Source: Phytoseiulus persimilis (Eukaryota > Arthropoda > Arachnida > Mesostigmata > Phytoseiidae). From it: 64,000 nucleotides of DNA. The notes beneath the pieces were generated by a model. It ran no database searches and was not told the DNA's origin. It worked only from the letters and a program-made list of their open reading frames with translations. Below are positions 26,401 to 41,174 of the stretch, piece after piece. The translations under genes were made by a program, and so were the position numbers. Positions within the stretch are counted from its first letter, which is position 1, and every line of letters begins with the position of its first letter. The DNA lies in NCBI GenBank assembly GCA_037576195.1, contig CM075102.1, positions 14,132,745 through 14,196,744 of the forward strand, given 5' to 3'.

Positions 26401-27369
26401 AAGGTTGATTCCGAGAGGCCATCTCCTAGCCCCGGTTCCGATGCACTCTCAAAACGAACGGGATCGCCGGAATTCTCGTGAGATTTTCAAATCACATCGT
26501 GTATGACGGCTCGAGCTGGAGTCAAACAATTGAACCCCACTGATGGGTACGTGAAAATCTATCCAATGAACGGTGGAATTTCCGTTCCGCTTCACGTCCC
26601 CTCGGGGGGAGTTTCCGTATCGGTTGAGAGCTAGAGGAACCAACATTCGCCTTCAACTTCAACCGTCCTTCCGTGGCGGCGGCTGAAAGAACCAGGATGG
26701 TGACGGCGCCTGCCTCGACGAGCAAGAAAGGCTACGGTTGGCTAACCCCGCGAAGGTCAGCTCGAAACCTGGTTGGGGGATGCTTCCTTCTCATGGAGCC
26801 ATTCACACATGGGGTGTTGATTCAGCCAGAGACACAGTTTAGCCGTTCGTCAACTGCGCTTCATAAGATAAGGATAATATAATATTTCCGTAGTCAGGTA
26901 CGAACTATGTTTCCCTCCAGGACCTCGGATCAAAGGGAGGGGTGTCGAGTTGACGGGTTGTATGCATCGATGAGTGAATGGGAATGACCAGGACTCGGTT
27001 AAGAAGCTATGGATCCTGGAAAGGGAGGCTTCATACATCTTCGACTTTGTGCTTCCTGTTGGGAAGCGAAATCATATGCCGTCGGTAGCTTCGATGTCGG
27101 GAAGATCTGGTAATGTAATGGTGATTCCGCGGAAACGAGGAGAAGAACGTTCACTCGAAAATCGGTGCGAAATCGAACCTCTGAGTTCTGAAACTCGTTG
27201 CTCGGTTCGCAAGGTTCTCACCTCTGATCATTGCTCTCTCCGTGGTCGAAAAGAGTCGACAAACTTCAACGGTAATTCACCCGAATTCAAATGCTCTACA
27301 CACGTTTTCCGCCTGCTCTGCCAGACGGTTCGTGAGCATTAGTGGATCTCAACGAGCACTTATCGAGCA
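23401..27369. other. No recognisable gene
   Basis: Open frames of up to 181 codons occur on both strands of the same stretch (24784-25329, 25850-26408). That is typical of stop-poor DNA rather than of genes. No domains are visible. Confidence 0.4.
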
Positions 27370-28198
27370 CGGGCCGCTGCCCCACGCGCCACTAACTGCG
27401 AGTCGGGGAATCCCTCAATGCTTCCTTCCTTCATTTCAAGAACCTCGAGAGAGTCGAGATCTTCGTGTCTCGCTTCGAAGGCAGAGCGGCCGAAATATTG
27501 GCCTTAAACACTCTTGCTCAAGATGCAGATCTCCAGATCGATTCAAAGCAGTTTCGGTAATTTTTGAGTTCCTGGAATTCATCGTGGCTTGATTCACGGT
27601 TGAAATCCATGGATGAGCGGCTATCCATCTCACTTTCAATCAGGTGCCAAATGAGGGCAGACCTCCCTGCCTGATTGGAGCAAATTTTCTCGAACAGTCC
27701 CGATTCCACGTGACTCTCGACTCTTCCGTCATGCACTCTCCCGCAATGCCGAAATCGAGAGATTTTTCCCCGTTGAAAAACATCCCCACGGATAATCTGA
27801 CCTCCTCTCCAGATCAGCATGATGCGAGGCAACATTTACTAATCGAAATCAGGGAAAGAACATCGTCCGTGCAGAGATTCTCGCTTCACGGTGTCTCTGA
27901 CGCCTGGATGGAAGTTAAATATGCTTCGCTGTTTCCCTGTCGACAACTTAAAACAATGGAGAATATTCATCGATCGCTCCATCAGCAGCTCTGTCTATAT
28001 GACAACGGAATCGCCTTGCTCCCATACATATATCACTGCCCGAAATCCCAGCTAATAAAACTCATCGTGTACTGGAAGGGCATGCTCGAATCGCGAAAGT
28101 AACGAATGTCCGCTTCCAATGTCCGTTCTCGCCTCGGATGCCCGCCGGACAAGTGTCCGCTTTTTGCGGGAAAAATGTCCGCTCATATGGCGTCCCTA
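27370..28198. repeat. Unclassified interspersed repeat, copy 2 (about 830 bp)
   Basis: This copy matches 5525-6348 in the same orientation. Shared landmarks are GCTGCCCCACGCGCC at the start, CGGCCGAAATATTGG, CCCGTTGAAAAACATCCCCA, and TGTCCGCTCATATGG at the end. Compared with copy 1 it lacks about 26-28 bp that contain the right arm of the hairpin and gains a few bases near 27735. The flanks of the two copies differ, which sets the repeat limits. Family and function are unknown. Confidence 0.8.
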
Positions 28199-31100
28199 CT
28201 GAAAAGTCTCTTGCCAAGGTATGGCAATGCTGGATGGGGATTTCAAGATGGGATTTTGGCTTTCAGAATCATTGGAATGTGATGAGGCGAGACTGCGGGG
28301 AGGGGGGGGGGGGTCATCGCGAAGGTGCCTGGATGACCGCCTGTCTTGGTCCCTGGAATATCTTTTAGTGATAACGTCAGATCGACAACAAGATTCCGAG
28401 GGAGCTGAGTTGAGCTCAAGTGTGATCGGGTCCGGAAACATTCATTTCCCTAAACCGAAATGGAGAACTCATGGATTCGCATACTCAGGCTCCCTCCCTG
28501 TTGGGAAAAACGCAAAGAACCCGCACTCGCTGCTGTGGAGGACAACAGCACTCACACTTGCTGCAATAGTGTTCTAGCAATGATAACAAGGAATTGAGGG
28601 GTCGGAGTCTGAAGCTGCCTCTTTCTGGGTTTCGTTCGACTTTCAGAATGAGTGGAACTCAGCCCCCCCCCCAACAGATGCGACCTTCCAACAGATGTCA
28701 CGATGTTCACTTTGGTTTCGCGATGATGATTTGGCACGGCAAGCGATGAAGAGGCCAGCCCAGTAGCGTAGCGACCCTTGGCGATGCCCGGGGTGGAACC
28801 TTGACCTGATGACCCTCATGGCTAGAGTTTTCTCGAAGTGTGGAACAGGGATAGATACCATTCTGGACCAATATCACGAGTAGGAAAATGAAAACATGTC
28901 GTCCTCGCACAGCAAGAACCCACGGTGCCGAGCATCATTGCTCGAAAGGATCACGATGGGAGACTGTTTTCCCGACAATGGTGACTGATGTTCTGTGATG
29001 AGGAATTCTTTCCCAGGACTTGAATAACTTTCCGATTCGACCAAATCAACAACGTACTCATAGACAGGACTTGGGAACGCATAGCGATATGGATGCTGGC
29101 CCGCGCGAAAAATAATTGGAGTGGTAATTCGCTATGGTCTGAGCGAATTGCATGAAAAGTCAAGAAGATGATGGGCTGATAATCTGCACTAGTGTTTCGA
29201 ATATTAGCTCGCGCTCAAGCGGTTGGCCCTCTCTGGGGCACGGCACAACTACCACAGCTTGTTGAATCTTGTGTAAGTTCTCCTATTACTCAGCGATTCC
29301 TATGCCCAATGAACCACTCTGAGTTCCGAAGGCTTGAGAGTCATCTATGCCCTCTGCGAGTCAATTCGACTCAAAAGGATCCGATACCTTCGAGGCCCAT
29401 GGAAGGTTCGGGACGCGATGTATTATTTGGCGAATGCCGCCGCTGGATCCCAGATATGCCCGGGCCGCGCGAAACGCCGCCCCAGACCCCGAACCCAAGG
29501 CCTCGATGTTCGGGGCGGACCACCCCCTCGCTACGCTTCTGGGCCCGTCGTCTCCGAATACCTTCGTTCCTCCAACGGGAAGGACCTTCTACCCCGAAAA
29601 CTACGGCCGTAGGTTCTCGGATCAGTTCGAAGTTCGAATTCCACAGTTCCAGAGTTCATAGTGATTCGCAGCGAGCTCCGAAGCATTGCAAGAGAGGCTT
29701 GAGTAGTGGACAAACCCGTTAACCTTCAAGCTCGAGCTGCGACGACACATCGAGACACGAATTGGATTTCTGAGGATCCCTCAAATTCTAGATGAGCTGT
29801 GCGGAGAATTTGACGGTGAAAACAGGAAATCGTGCCCGTTTGAGGCGCGTTCTCTACCGTTTATTACTTTGCATCCTCCCGCGTACGGCTGGTCGGCGCA
29901 TTTTCATTCGAGTTTCTCCGAGCCCGGAGTGTTTTGAGAGTGGCGTGGTTTGAGCGATTCTCGCCCGCGGCTCGAGAGGAGGTTATTTTCTCAATCTAAA
30001 ATTAGAAGATCAAAATGAAACTCGCCCTCCGAGGGGGCTCGGAGGGGGGGAGAAGCCTATACCCCCGCCCTGTGTCGGTCCCGTTCTGTACCCCAAAGAC
30101 AACACCTTTCGACTGTACATCGAGCCCGAAAATAGACCTGGCGTGGCCCCGCTACCTGCGTGTGATTGCACGGTGCTTTGGCTGACTACCGGTTCGCAAA
30201 CCAGCCTCTAATGAACTACCTGCATCGTGGTAAAGTATTAAAAACCCGTTCCGAAGTCCGGATCACATTTACCCTCAAGAGTCTGCCTGCTGAACTCGGA
30301 GAACTGTGGAAATGGTTTCCGTGCTACGGGGATCGGAGCTCTGAGAGCGCCAACCGACGATCAACGCCGGATTGAGCCTGGAACGGCTCACGCAGCGTAG
30401 CCCGCTTTCCGCAGAGCTCCGCAAGGCAGCGCTGAGTCCGTCCAAGAAGTGGAAGCCCAGTCGAAACTCATATCGCTCGTCTTTATCTCGGAATCGTCTG
30501 CGATTGAAGCACCTTGGAAACTGGCTCTTCGGTCGCGCGTCTGCTGGTCAAAAGATGCGTGCTCGTGTTGCGTGATTTGGACTTCATCTGTGAGCCCGGT
30601 TCTCAAGCTCCTCCTTGCTGTAGGCAGCTTCTGCTGGCTTGGGGTCTCGGCTCCGTCAGTCAGTTCGAGTTCGAAGAGGGAGCTGCTCGCATCGTCTTCG
30701 GGTAAGCCCTAGGCTCCACGTCGCTAGCTTTGGTTCGTTTTCCGTTTTCCCGCTTTCTCGCAGCTGCTCGACATTCGTCCTTGCCCGCCGCACATGATCT
30801 GCTCGGAGGGTTTCTTTCTATCTCTGTTGCAAATCGATCCGATCGGAAGCAGAAGACGAAAGGGAAGATTCCGGTCCCGTGGAGCTCGTTGACCTCTGTT
30901 GAGTCATGAACTCTTTGAGTCATTAGGATTCGAGTCCATGTTCTCGGCCGCCCATGAGGGTTCGATCTCAGGCTCTTCCACAAGAGCAGCAGAAGAAGCT
31001 CCACGAGTTCGAATGATTTTCCATCTCTGTACGAAGCCGCGAAGGGCCTACCGGCGATCATCGATGAGCCCTCCCTCTGACTATACAGTTTTGTACGCCT

Positions 31101-34100
31101 CGTATTCCCCCTTTCCGAGCGGCCGAGCTTCTCACCACAACGGTTTTGGCGCCACGGCGGGCCGTCAACCCTTTCAAGACGAGAAGCTCCTGACCATCAG
31201 GCGCGCGCGGCTGTCGGGTCTCGTTTTCGATCTGTGTGTGCGTTTTCAATGTTCTCGTCGAAGGACGTTCATCCAAGAGACCTCTGAGATTGACCGACGC
31301 CTGATCGCGACCCACCGGTATGCTACGCGAGCAGTTTCCATCGGAAAAGTTTGGTCGTGACGGAGAACGCAAGTGAGTAATTTGATATCTGTTCCTCCAC
31401 CGAGTTCATTCCACCCGGGGTTCCGATTGTTTGAACAAACGAACAAGTTCACGTGTTTTCATAGAGCTCGAGAAATTTATTCGACAGAGCGAGCTCGGAT
31501 TGTTCCCAGAGACTGGCACGTCTCGCTCTCGTCTGAGTGGACAATCTGGGGAGCCGCAAGCTCCGAACAGTGCCAGAACACTGAGTTATTGCGATTGCTT
31601 GAAACGATTGGAGAGACGTCTGATCGAACCTGTCGCCCGAAAAACACGTGTTCCCGAACTGATACGTTGGAACGGTTCTTCGGATTTCACGGTTGCGCCC
31701 GTTGAGGATGCGAAGAGATTCGGGGTGAGCGGCCGAAACGCGGTTGGAAAAGCGCTGCGTGTGTTCAGAACTGCTTTCGGAGGCCTCCCGGATTCCCTGT
31801 ACTGGGGCGAGAGTCGGCGACCATATATCCTTCCCCGAGAATAAAGAGGGCCTTGTCATTTCGCTATCGTACGATGAGCACGTTCAGGGACTTCCCGTTC
31901 CACGCTTCGGTCGTATGCCATTGAATGAATTGTTGTTTACGCCCGGTGTGGCTGTCGGGGCAACTGTCAAGCCCGGTGACCCTGGCCGACGGAGCCTCCT
32001 CGATCCTGGTCGAGATGTGACCGCCGACCTTCGGATCGGCGGGACTCCGCTCGGCTGCGTAAGCTGGAACTGGTCAACACTTTAATGAAGTTTTGATGTT
32101 GACAATGGGTCTGCGACGGTTGGACCCAGATTCGCGACGGTCGGGATCCCGTTTTCGTTGATGGATCACAGCTCGTTGTTTTTATCGGCTGGTTGCTAAT
32201 TTTCGTCACTCGATCTGAACCAATCCATCTCGGCCGATTGTTGCCGCCTGATCGAAGTCGCCGAAAGATCAGAGACACCGGGATCCTGGATGTTGGGCAC
32301 GCTCGGTACGCCCAGAGACGGCACGTGCAGCGTGCCCGATGGACCTCATAGGATCGGACGAAGGGGCGTCGCGAACCAGAACGGTCGGTCCGGAGGTTCG
32401 AACGTTCCGAGAGCTCTCGCTCGCTCAGAGAAAGCCGCGTCGTAAACATCGTCTTATCCCCGTCTCGCGGGTCTCGGAGAAAGTGTGAGTCAGAACCTCT
32501 TGACGTTGGCTTCAACTCGTAATGTTCGTGACCAGCCGCTTCGAACAACAGTGACTCATCAACGGCAGAACAAAGTATCTTCCAGCTCGCTGAGACACTC
32601 GGCATCGAAATCTATGTGGAAGCGGAACTTTCGTTCGCCGATCGAGCGTCGGAGGATCTGCCGACTCAGGAAGTCGCCGAGGTGACGGAGTCGCCTGCCG
32701 AGTGAGGGGAAACTCCGCTCGCAACGCCCAAATGAGACTGAAAGAGCCGCATTTGAGATTGGCGAGTTTCGAGTTGAGAGCTAAAAATTTCTAGGCGTTG
32801 TGCGCGCTGTCTCGAGCCAGCTGCCCGATGTAGAACGGTCTCCTCCGCTTGCTCGACTGACTGCTCGAAGTTGAGCTGCTTTGGTCGGAGTGAGTGAAAG
32901 TATCCGATTTTTTGGATACCCACCGACGGCCTGACCGCGCCCCACTCAGAGAGCCCACATCCAATCCCTCTCACTCCCGTCTTTTTTCTAACTCGAATTC
33001 CCGTGGAGACATTTCGTCGTTCCTGCCAGAAGCACTACCTCGCACTGGTTCAGGTAGCGAGTTGACACGATGCTCCGACCTCATGACCTATTTCACTAAG
33101 GCGCGTGTTAGGTGCTTTGTTGTCCGCTTTCGCCTTTGAGTGTGGCATTGTTTGTGGCAACTAGGCTAGTAACGGTGGGGTTGTTCGGCACGAATTTCGT
33201 CTTGGAATGGGGTTTTCTTTTGGGCTTTGTTGTTGAACTGGAGAGTTTTTGTAGCGATTCCGGGACAGCCTGGCGCTCTCGCTCCTGCAATACTCACAGT
33301 GTACACCCAGGGAAATGTTTGCTACGAAAAGTGGGAACTTTTCTCGGCATACATGAAACTCCCATGGTAGGGGAGTCACGCGAGGGCCTTCAACTTTCAG
33401 GACGGGCGGTTCGATATCATGTCCAGCGAAACGCTTTCACACGAACGGGTCGCCTGCGCGCAGGCTCGTTGAGGGGAGAGATCCCGAAATCTGACTCGAA
33501 CCTCTATTGGAATCTCCGGTCGTTATCGACCAGTCATCCACTTATGATTTGTGGATTGATTACCCCCACATCGCGTTTGGCGGCTCCGGTAAGGAGCTCC
33601 GGGGCTAGCACCCCCACAACCACGAGGCTCAACGACCGCGATGGCGACCTCCGACCCCGGTTGCTCCGCCTACTTAGCTCCGCCCTCATCGTTATACCAG
33701 AAGCATTATCTGACATCACACGACTTCATATTTTTTCCGATATTTGCGGAAAAACAACATTTCCTCATTGGGAACACCAAGCCTCGTGGTTCGAGTCCAT
33801 TGGGGAACGAGCGTCGAGCCCGAATCCGACGCGTAGCCATCCGATTTTCAAGAACAGTGCGTGACAGCTGATCTAATTCAGCTTGTAATGGCATTATCAC
33901 AATGAACGAATCGAGCAATGATTCGAGAAAGGGCGTCTGGATTCTGATATTTGTGGGAGGAAAACGCAGCGATTCGGTACACATGTAGGGAATAATCGAA
34001 CTGTGACTTTTCGTGTTGGGTTCACGTGGTCGAAAATCTCTCAGCCCTTTTGTTAGCTCAGACTGGGTTTCCGTCGATTCGATGGAATTATCAAATATTC

Positions 34101-37100
34101 GAACGCCTTCTTCCCACCTGAGAATATTGTCGTCGAGCTACGGCTGGGAGTTTCATCACCCTCTCCTCTCAGAGCTGACCAACCTTGCAACGACGGTGTT
34201 AGCGTTCGACGTAGCGCGGTTGAATCGCAACGCCTTGGCAGACTACGGGCGTCATGTCAGAAATTGTGTTCCCGGAGGACACCCCCTCTGTCGAGGTTGA
34301 GTTGAGCTCAGTTTCGGAGGAAGTAGCTCGGAACGCTGCTGATTCCCTCGCCTGGATAATTCGTTCCAAACACTATTCCGTGGTCCCGCGGGAAGGCCAA
34401 CCTAGAATATGGCTGGGGCGCCCGGGGCGAACGCCTCGACCTTTGTCACGTCACTAAGCACACGGGGGGCGGATAAATTGGTACAATTATTCAATCCAGG
34501 ACAACATCGGATGTTGATGCACTTTCAGTGATGGGGCGTTCGTGTGATCGAAGAATGACTCGGCACCGATCTCTTGACCTGATGGGCCGTGTTATGCTCG
34601 GCTGTGTGACGACAGCGGTACTCCCTAAAAATACCCAGCGGAATGCTTGCCAATATGAGGGAATATGAGATCGTCGCGTTCGAAAGCCGTGAAGCTTTGT
34701 TCTATCTATAGACCCCGCTTCAAGAGACGTCATCAACCTACGAGCCAACCATACCCTCAAGTGCCAGCATACTCCTCAAACGAAGCCGGGGTTTCCCCGC
34801 CAGTCAGATCAGTGGAGGAGTGTACAGACTCCATTGATGTTATTCAATTCAATTCTGCTCCTCACTGTGTCGATACCGATGGAAATAGCTCATCCCGGAT
34901 TTGCCACGTCAACGGCCTCCGTATGCTCGAATCCAGGTGCCCCCACTCAGCGCTCTTCTTCATGTATAGTTCCTAAGTATGCCTGAAGCTCATGGGCCTC
35001 TACTCCTCCGTTTCAGTTTTGACTAGACACGTAGCAATCGTTCTTGAGCGGTTATCCCGAACGCATCGTCGTCTCTGAAGCTCCCGGTCTAAATATTGTT
35101 TTTAGCGTTCCGCTTTGCGCTGCGGAGAACAGGCTCGATCATGTCCCTAATCCCCTCAACCTTTGTCGCAAGACTGCTCCGACTTTTTAGAAACTCGATG
35201 AGGGAAGTGAAAGGGAGTCGTTCCTCCGTGATGACACTTGTCCCGAGCCCAGAAGGGAGTTAGAGGGAAGACTCTGCTCCCGGTTCCCCACGGATTAGGA
35301 GGTCCAGATCGGGTCCGTGGACTGGGAGCAGACTCCCAAGGACGGGCAATCCCTCGGGACATCTTCTAAGATCGGGTTTCCGCTCCGGAAGCTCGATCGT
35401 GGTCACTCCGGGGAAGGTTCATATATTTTGAAATCTCCTCCTGCGGAGGCCCAGTGTTCGATTGATTGTATTGAAACATCACTGAAAAATATAGGGGGCG
35501 ATCAGCTCTCAGATCGACTCATCGTCAAGATTCAATGGCGGGCGACTAGATTCTGAGTCGCAGACGTAGGAGCCTCTGTCGTGCCCGAGCAGGACCCGTG
35601 CAGAGCCTTCAATTGTTCGAGGCCCTCATCTTTCAGAGGTCTTCTGGATCGTATTGTTCCCGGAACACGACATTCATGAACTCGGACTGCTTGTCCCTGC
35701 ATTTGCTTCAAAGAGTCCACTCTTCGGCAGTTTCGCTTGTCATCCAATGACTGTGAAATCTGCAACCTCCGGAGGAAAACGCGATGTCTAGGCTCGGAAA
35801 GAGCTCGACCAGCTTCCCTCCTCCGGAGCTCGTCCGAAGCAAAGCGAAATAGTTTAAACCGCTAGGGTGATCGGTGCTGTATAACTTGGCCGGATTCAAT
35901 TTGAGCAAAACACTGGAGTCCTCTCAACGCCAACATCAACGACCGTGCTCAGCGCTTCTAATGAGTGTTCTGTCTCGCTCCTTCCAATTCGATCTCATAA
36001 CTTCATCCCGTCGTTGGTTTCGTTGAGATCTCCGGAGAGTTCTTTTGTTTACAGTTTCTCCTCTTCTCCTACACACGGACGGTCTCCACAGATCGTTGTT
36101 GATTTCCAAACAATCGTGTTTGTTTAGAATGAATCTCGGCAATGTTTCAGGGTACAAATCCGTGTGACTGTTGAGCGCAACTGTCGGGAAAGATGGGGCA
36201 ACACTCTCGGCCAGCTCAAGTATCGATGCGAAATGAATCCTATTGGTCGCCCGTTAGTCGTGGAGAGACATTCCCTTCCCACCGGAGGGAGCGGCCTCGG
36301 AGGTATAGAGCTCCGCTCAGCCTGATCATGCCGCACAGTCTTCGATAGTCCGCCCAGTTCGTCCCGTTACGTGCTCGAGTGTTCCATCGTGCGGCTATAT
36401 GATTCGTTCCGTTTCTGTGTTTCAGTGCTGCGCTCGTCACCATCCCTCCCCACCCGCTACGCAGCGGGATCCCGGAGTCGGGCCGGAAAACCTCGCTCGC
36501 TCCCAGCAGATTTCGGAACTCTGCGAAAGCGGAGCCCAGGTTGGTGTTTTTCAGAGTTACCATCAGAGTTGATCGATTTCATGATTCCGTCCGTCGAACG
36601 CCCGTTTCTTCCGCCTCTGAACTCTGTGATATCGGTGTCGGTGGAATCGACCGAGCGGGAATTCGATAACGGCAGAATGCCCGCTCGAACCGAACTCTTG
36701 AGGTTTGTTTCTGTAACGGCCGATTCCGCTCCGTTCTCCTTCTGCTGACGCTGTTATGACTGACGTCACGGCCGTAGTCCCTTCAGACGGAGCTCCAGCA
36801 ACCGTCGGAACGAACCGCCGAGCGTTGATTCTCTTGGAGGAGTCGGTTCCGTTGTGGTGTCTCCAAAGAGTTGGCCGCTTGGCCCGCTCGCCGGTCATTG
36901 TTTGGCACAGACGGCAGGCGCGAAATCTGATGGCCGGATCTCGATGCCATCAGTTCGTTGGAAAACTCATTTCGTTGATGCCCAGGAGGCGAAGCCGATC
37001 GGCAGCGGCTCTTCGCAGAGAAGATTCAAGCGAGCCGTTGCTGAGACGAAGTGAAAACGATGTTTCACCTGGAGGTCGGTCTTGACTGTTTCCGAAGTCA

Positions 37101-40100
37101 CGTTCCGTAGACTTCAATCGCGTGTCGCGTGTGGAAGTATCTCTCTGAAATTCGCGGGCTTCCAGAATGAATATTTTGTGGGGGAAACGAGACATCGAGA
37201 ACGCGTCCAGAGGCGAATATTTGAGAAAACATATCCCCGTCGATTTCGGAAATACTCACCCAGGGGATCATCCTCCCAGCTCACGATCGCGGACGGCGAT
37301 TCTGATGCGTGATATAGTCAGTCGGATGAAGTTTCCCTCTGAGATCTGAGATTTTCCTCGAAACATGTGGAGTACTCTTCGTTTGAGGATGAGCGAGAGC
37401 CCACGTTTGAAGTCGTTCAGCACTCCAATCAAGAAGAGCAAATGAGGTTATCTCGAAGCTCTTCGTGACCACGGTTAGATCATTTAAGCGTCATCTGTAT
37501 TGTTATCGATCCGCTGAATAAATCTTACCCAGCTGTGGCATCGCCACGGAGCGTGGGTTTAGGTTCATCCCCTCAGATCAGCGTCTCGCGTCACTTTCTC
37601 GCCCGAATTCGTCGCCGAGTGCGGAGTCCAAGGGGCAGGACAAAGATCACATGAACGAAACGGTCCATAAACCAGCTCTTCTCTCTTCGAGCGAAATCGT
37701 CGGAGCTAACGGTTTGTCTGTCTGTCTCGTCAGAGAGTGAGCTGCATTTAAATCGTCGTCGTCATTGTCGTAGTCGGCGGCCTTCACCTCTTCTCTTGAA
37801 GTCTGTCTGAATTTAACGGAGCTGAGCAGGCTAGTCAATTAGAGTCCACGCGACCTCAAAAGTGTTTCTCAACCGGGAGCGGCTTCGCGAAGGCCTCAGG
37901 CTTTTTCTCGGAGCGCAAGTAAAAGCCGGGTAGCCAGACAGACCTACGCACAGACAGTCAGGCAGGCAGACAGACAGGCACCAAGTAGGTGGATTCTGGC
38001 CTCGTGACCCGTTCTTTGCAGTGGGGTGTGTCCCCTGCGACCTTGAAACAGCATGCAAATTGCGATCACTGCCGAGGAGCGCACGAGTCGAGCGCGAGCA
38101 GCTTTGAAGGGTTGATTTCGAAATTTTAAATCGGTGTAATGCCGAACGAAGGAGACATCCGAAGCGTTCAAGGACAGTCAAGCAACGGTGGTTCAGGCGG
38201 TGCCGAATCGGCGAAGCTCTCTGATATTTGACACAGAGACACATAGTCAGTTGGCGCCGACTGGAAGACAGACGGACCCGCACGCAGAGGGATCGAATGT
38301 CAACCGCTCCAAGCGACGCGCACGCTTCGCACAAGCGAGCCAAAGTCACAACAAGCAGCTCGCATAACCACCGCCGTGCAACGGGCTGAGCTCGAGACGA
38401 ATCCCTCGGTGGTGGTCCCTTTTTCCTCCGGGCACGGTGTTTCGGTTTATTTACAGCCCGAGAACGAAACAAGAGGAGAGTCAGCGTCGGCCGTTCCCAG
38501 CTCCGCTTCTGAGGGGTTATATAACATTTCCCTGTGCTGGCTGTCGTGATTCTCGTTTTCTTCCCCCCCCCCCCCTTCCCCCTCTAATGCTCAACTTGCT
38601 AATGGTCCCGATCGAGTCTCTCGAACTCCTTGAAATTTCATTCTACCCTCCTCTGATGCGACCTTACCTCTCGACGCTTCAGGCGAAAAAATTGTCCTGA
38701 GACTGCTCCTGTGGAGGGAAACGAGGCAGTTTTACTGCGTGTTTTGATCCTCACCATTGCTGGGTTCGGGAGCTGAGGCTGGTCGTCGGCGGAGCCTGCG
38801 CAGAAATTTAGATCTTCGTTGAATAATGAAGAAGTTGCAACTAGGTTGGTTTTAGGGGACCTCGCCGAGATTCCAATGTCTCGGAGACAACAAATATTCG
38901 GGTCGCCTAAACTCTCGATTCTAGTTGTTCCCGTCCTTGGCTTGTTCTGTTAGGAATCTTTGGAGCGGGATCACGGACTCCCGCGTTGGATTGCTCTCGG
39001 GGTTTTGAGGGACCGCTCCCGGCCGAAACACGTTGCTCGATTTGGAACCAGAGATCCGGTGGTTTTACGACTCTGTAGAACTCATCAAGCAGCCATTCTC
39101 TCGGGGTTTGTAGGATTTGCGCCATCCACTTCCGTCGTTGAGGATTCGTGGAAGTCGGCGCGACGCGTTATCTTCGAGGACATTGCGATCGTCAGTACCC
39201 TCCCGGTCGGGAGCGGAGGTAATCCTCTGTCCGCAACGGAAGGGGTGTTCTTCACTCTCGACTTCACAGATCTCACGAAGTTGTATCGGAAGTTGATTTT
39301 TCATTCACGAAGGGGAGCCAGAGCATGGAACGGGACGATGATGATGACGACGATTGCACGAGGCTCCGAGGTGGCCGAGTGCCGAGTAATTGTGGCGTCG
39401 ACACCCTTGGTCGATTGAACCAACAGTCATTCATCTGTGCGAACCCCTTGGCTTCCGGCTAATGTCGCATGCCATTTCACGGATGCCTCAATTTCACGAC
39501 TACATTTAGGATTCTCTCGGAGTGCGAGTCGTGTTCATCCCAGATTTGACCTCCGCGTAAAATCGGACGAGAATTCGGACGAAATCGAGCACCGGATCTC
39601 CGGATCGACTTTCGACTGAGAAAATTCAGTGGGTGAACGGCCAACACGAGAGGATGTCGTGGATGGGTGGACAGAGAGATTGGGGAATAATTTGGGAAAG
39701 TTCATGCAGGACTCTTCCATGATTTTGTGTTTTCTGCCGAGCAGTTTCTCGTCCCACCTTCTCCATATTTAGTCTTGAAAACTGCGCAGTCGTTGACAAG
39801 CGCACGAGCTGCGGCCTGATGTTTCGGGGGGCAAGAACGAGGGCCGTTCGGGAACGAATCAAACCGCGGAAGTCGGAAAAGTATGGGAAAACTCGGAGAA
39901 GCTGATGGTCCGTTAGCAACGCGATGTAATCTGGTCCTTCAACGGGCGAGCGAGCCACCGAGCGAAGGGGTTAGCAAAGGCTGCCGCTTTTGCTGCTGTT
40001 GTTCGTGAGATTTTGTAGCCCGAAATGAAAGCAACGGGCAGGCAGGCGAGCTGCTGGCAGACAGGCGCATCCCTCTCGAGGGGCCCCGCAGCCGCTGTTG

Positions 40101-41141
40101 CCGAACCCTTTTCTGGTTGAAAATCCCTCGACGATGCAAACCCGATCATTTTTGGGGGTAGTTTTTTCAACAGAAAAAAACTTCTCCCGATCCGACTCTC
40201 GGTCTGTCGAGCTCGGACGAATTTCCATTTTGGACAGATCCCGGTGCGCACCGTATGTTCTCGTCGTGCTCAACTCAGCCCGAGGGATGGCGACGGCGGC
40301 GGCAACAGCCGTGTAATTTCTTGCATCAACCGGAGGATGCATTGTTTCTCTGTGCGTTTGTTGACGGGTGCCCTCTTTCGAACAAGTTCGGAACCCCTCC
40401 TGTGTATATTACTGGGAGCTGCTTCAGAACTCGTCCGAATCAGCTAGGAGGATGGAGAAGAAGTTTTCCAACAACCGAAACGGCGGAATTGGGCGATTCG
40501 TCTGACTCGACGTCGCACAAGGGAGAGTGCTCTTTACTCACACTTGTGTGCGCATTCGTTCGTCTCTAACCATCACAGGTCGTGGGAATCGCAGAATCCT
40601 GAACTTTCCTCAATATTCACTGGTTTGTGTATTCGTGCGCTTGACCACCTCGGAGACTCCTGCTGCGAATGCACCACTTGGTTCGCACTTGGTTTGTGCT
40701 CTCTCCGGCGGTGGCGGCAAACAGATTAGCGAACGGCCTCTTTTGATATAATCTACATAAATTTGCATGTTTTTGCTTCGGAGCAGCGCGGCCTGATCTC
40801 GCATTGTTTCCCAACCCCTTCGGCTCTTCCGCCGGCTCTGGACAATTCGGAGATGCTCTCGATAGCGAACTCTCTAACTTTGACAGAGTTCCACATTCCT
40901 CTCGGGATGCATGTCACTTTTTAATCATTGCTCACATAAAAACAATGAGTAAACACTGACATTTGATACGGGCGGCGGTGACTCTTCACACTGTTCCGCG
41001 ATAGTTCTCGGTTCCGTCATCGATCTCATTCCTGTCGTGGGCCGGCTCGACCGGCGGCTATGGTAGTTTGCTCTGAGATCTCGGAACGCCGCTCTCAGCT
41101 GAAGATGCGAACAAAACTCCGGCGATTTTTGGAAGAGACTC
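28199..41141. other. About 13 kb without a supportable gene
   Basis: I see many short frames but no known domain. The longest is 33112-33864 on the plus strand (250 codons, opening with GTG). Low-complexity spots include a run of 13 C at 38563-38575 and CAGA/CAGG-type repeats at 37935-37985 and 40033-40068. A TATA-like stretch (GGTTATATAAC) lies at 38515-38525 with no assignable transcript. The region directly precedes the let-7 cluster and may hold part of its primary transcript, but nothing in the sequence proves that. Confidence 0.4.
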
Positions 41142-41172
<31 letters not shown>

Positions 41173-41174
41173 GC
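41142..41174. repeat. (GA)n microsatellite
   Basis: About 16 GA dinucleotides with one interruption near the end. It lies about 370 bp upstream of the miR-100 hairpin. Confidence 0.95.

Noticed and set aside
25850..26408. Long frames open on both strands at once
   Set aside because: Simultaneous opening on both strands shows a stop-poor composition and not two genes. No motif on either.
33787..33797. GGTTCGAGTCC, a match to the tRNA B box
   Set aside because: There is no A box at the proper distance upstream and no cloverleaf can be drawn.
33112..33864. A 250-codon plus-strand open frame, the longest unexplained one
   Set aside because: It opens with GTG, has no recognisable motif and no splice context. 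The composition looks like translated non-coding DNA.
34665..34976. A plus-strand frame with spaced cysteines reminiscent of secreted signalling proteins
   Set aside because: The spacing does not fit any cysteine-rich family I could name with confidence.
37831..38472. A 213-codon minus-strand frame rich in Arg, Ser and Cys
   Set aside because: It is low complexity, overlaps CAGA-type repeats and has no domain. Probably chance.
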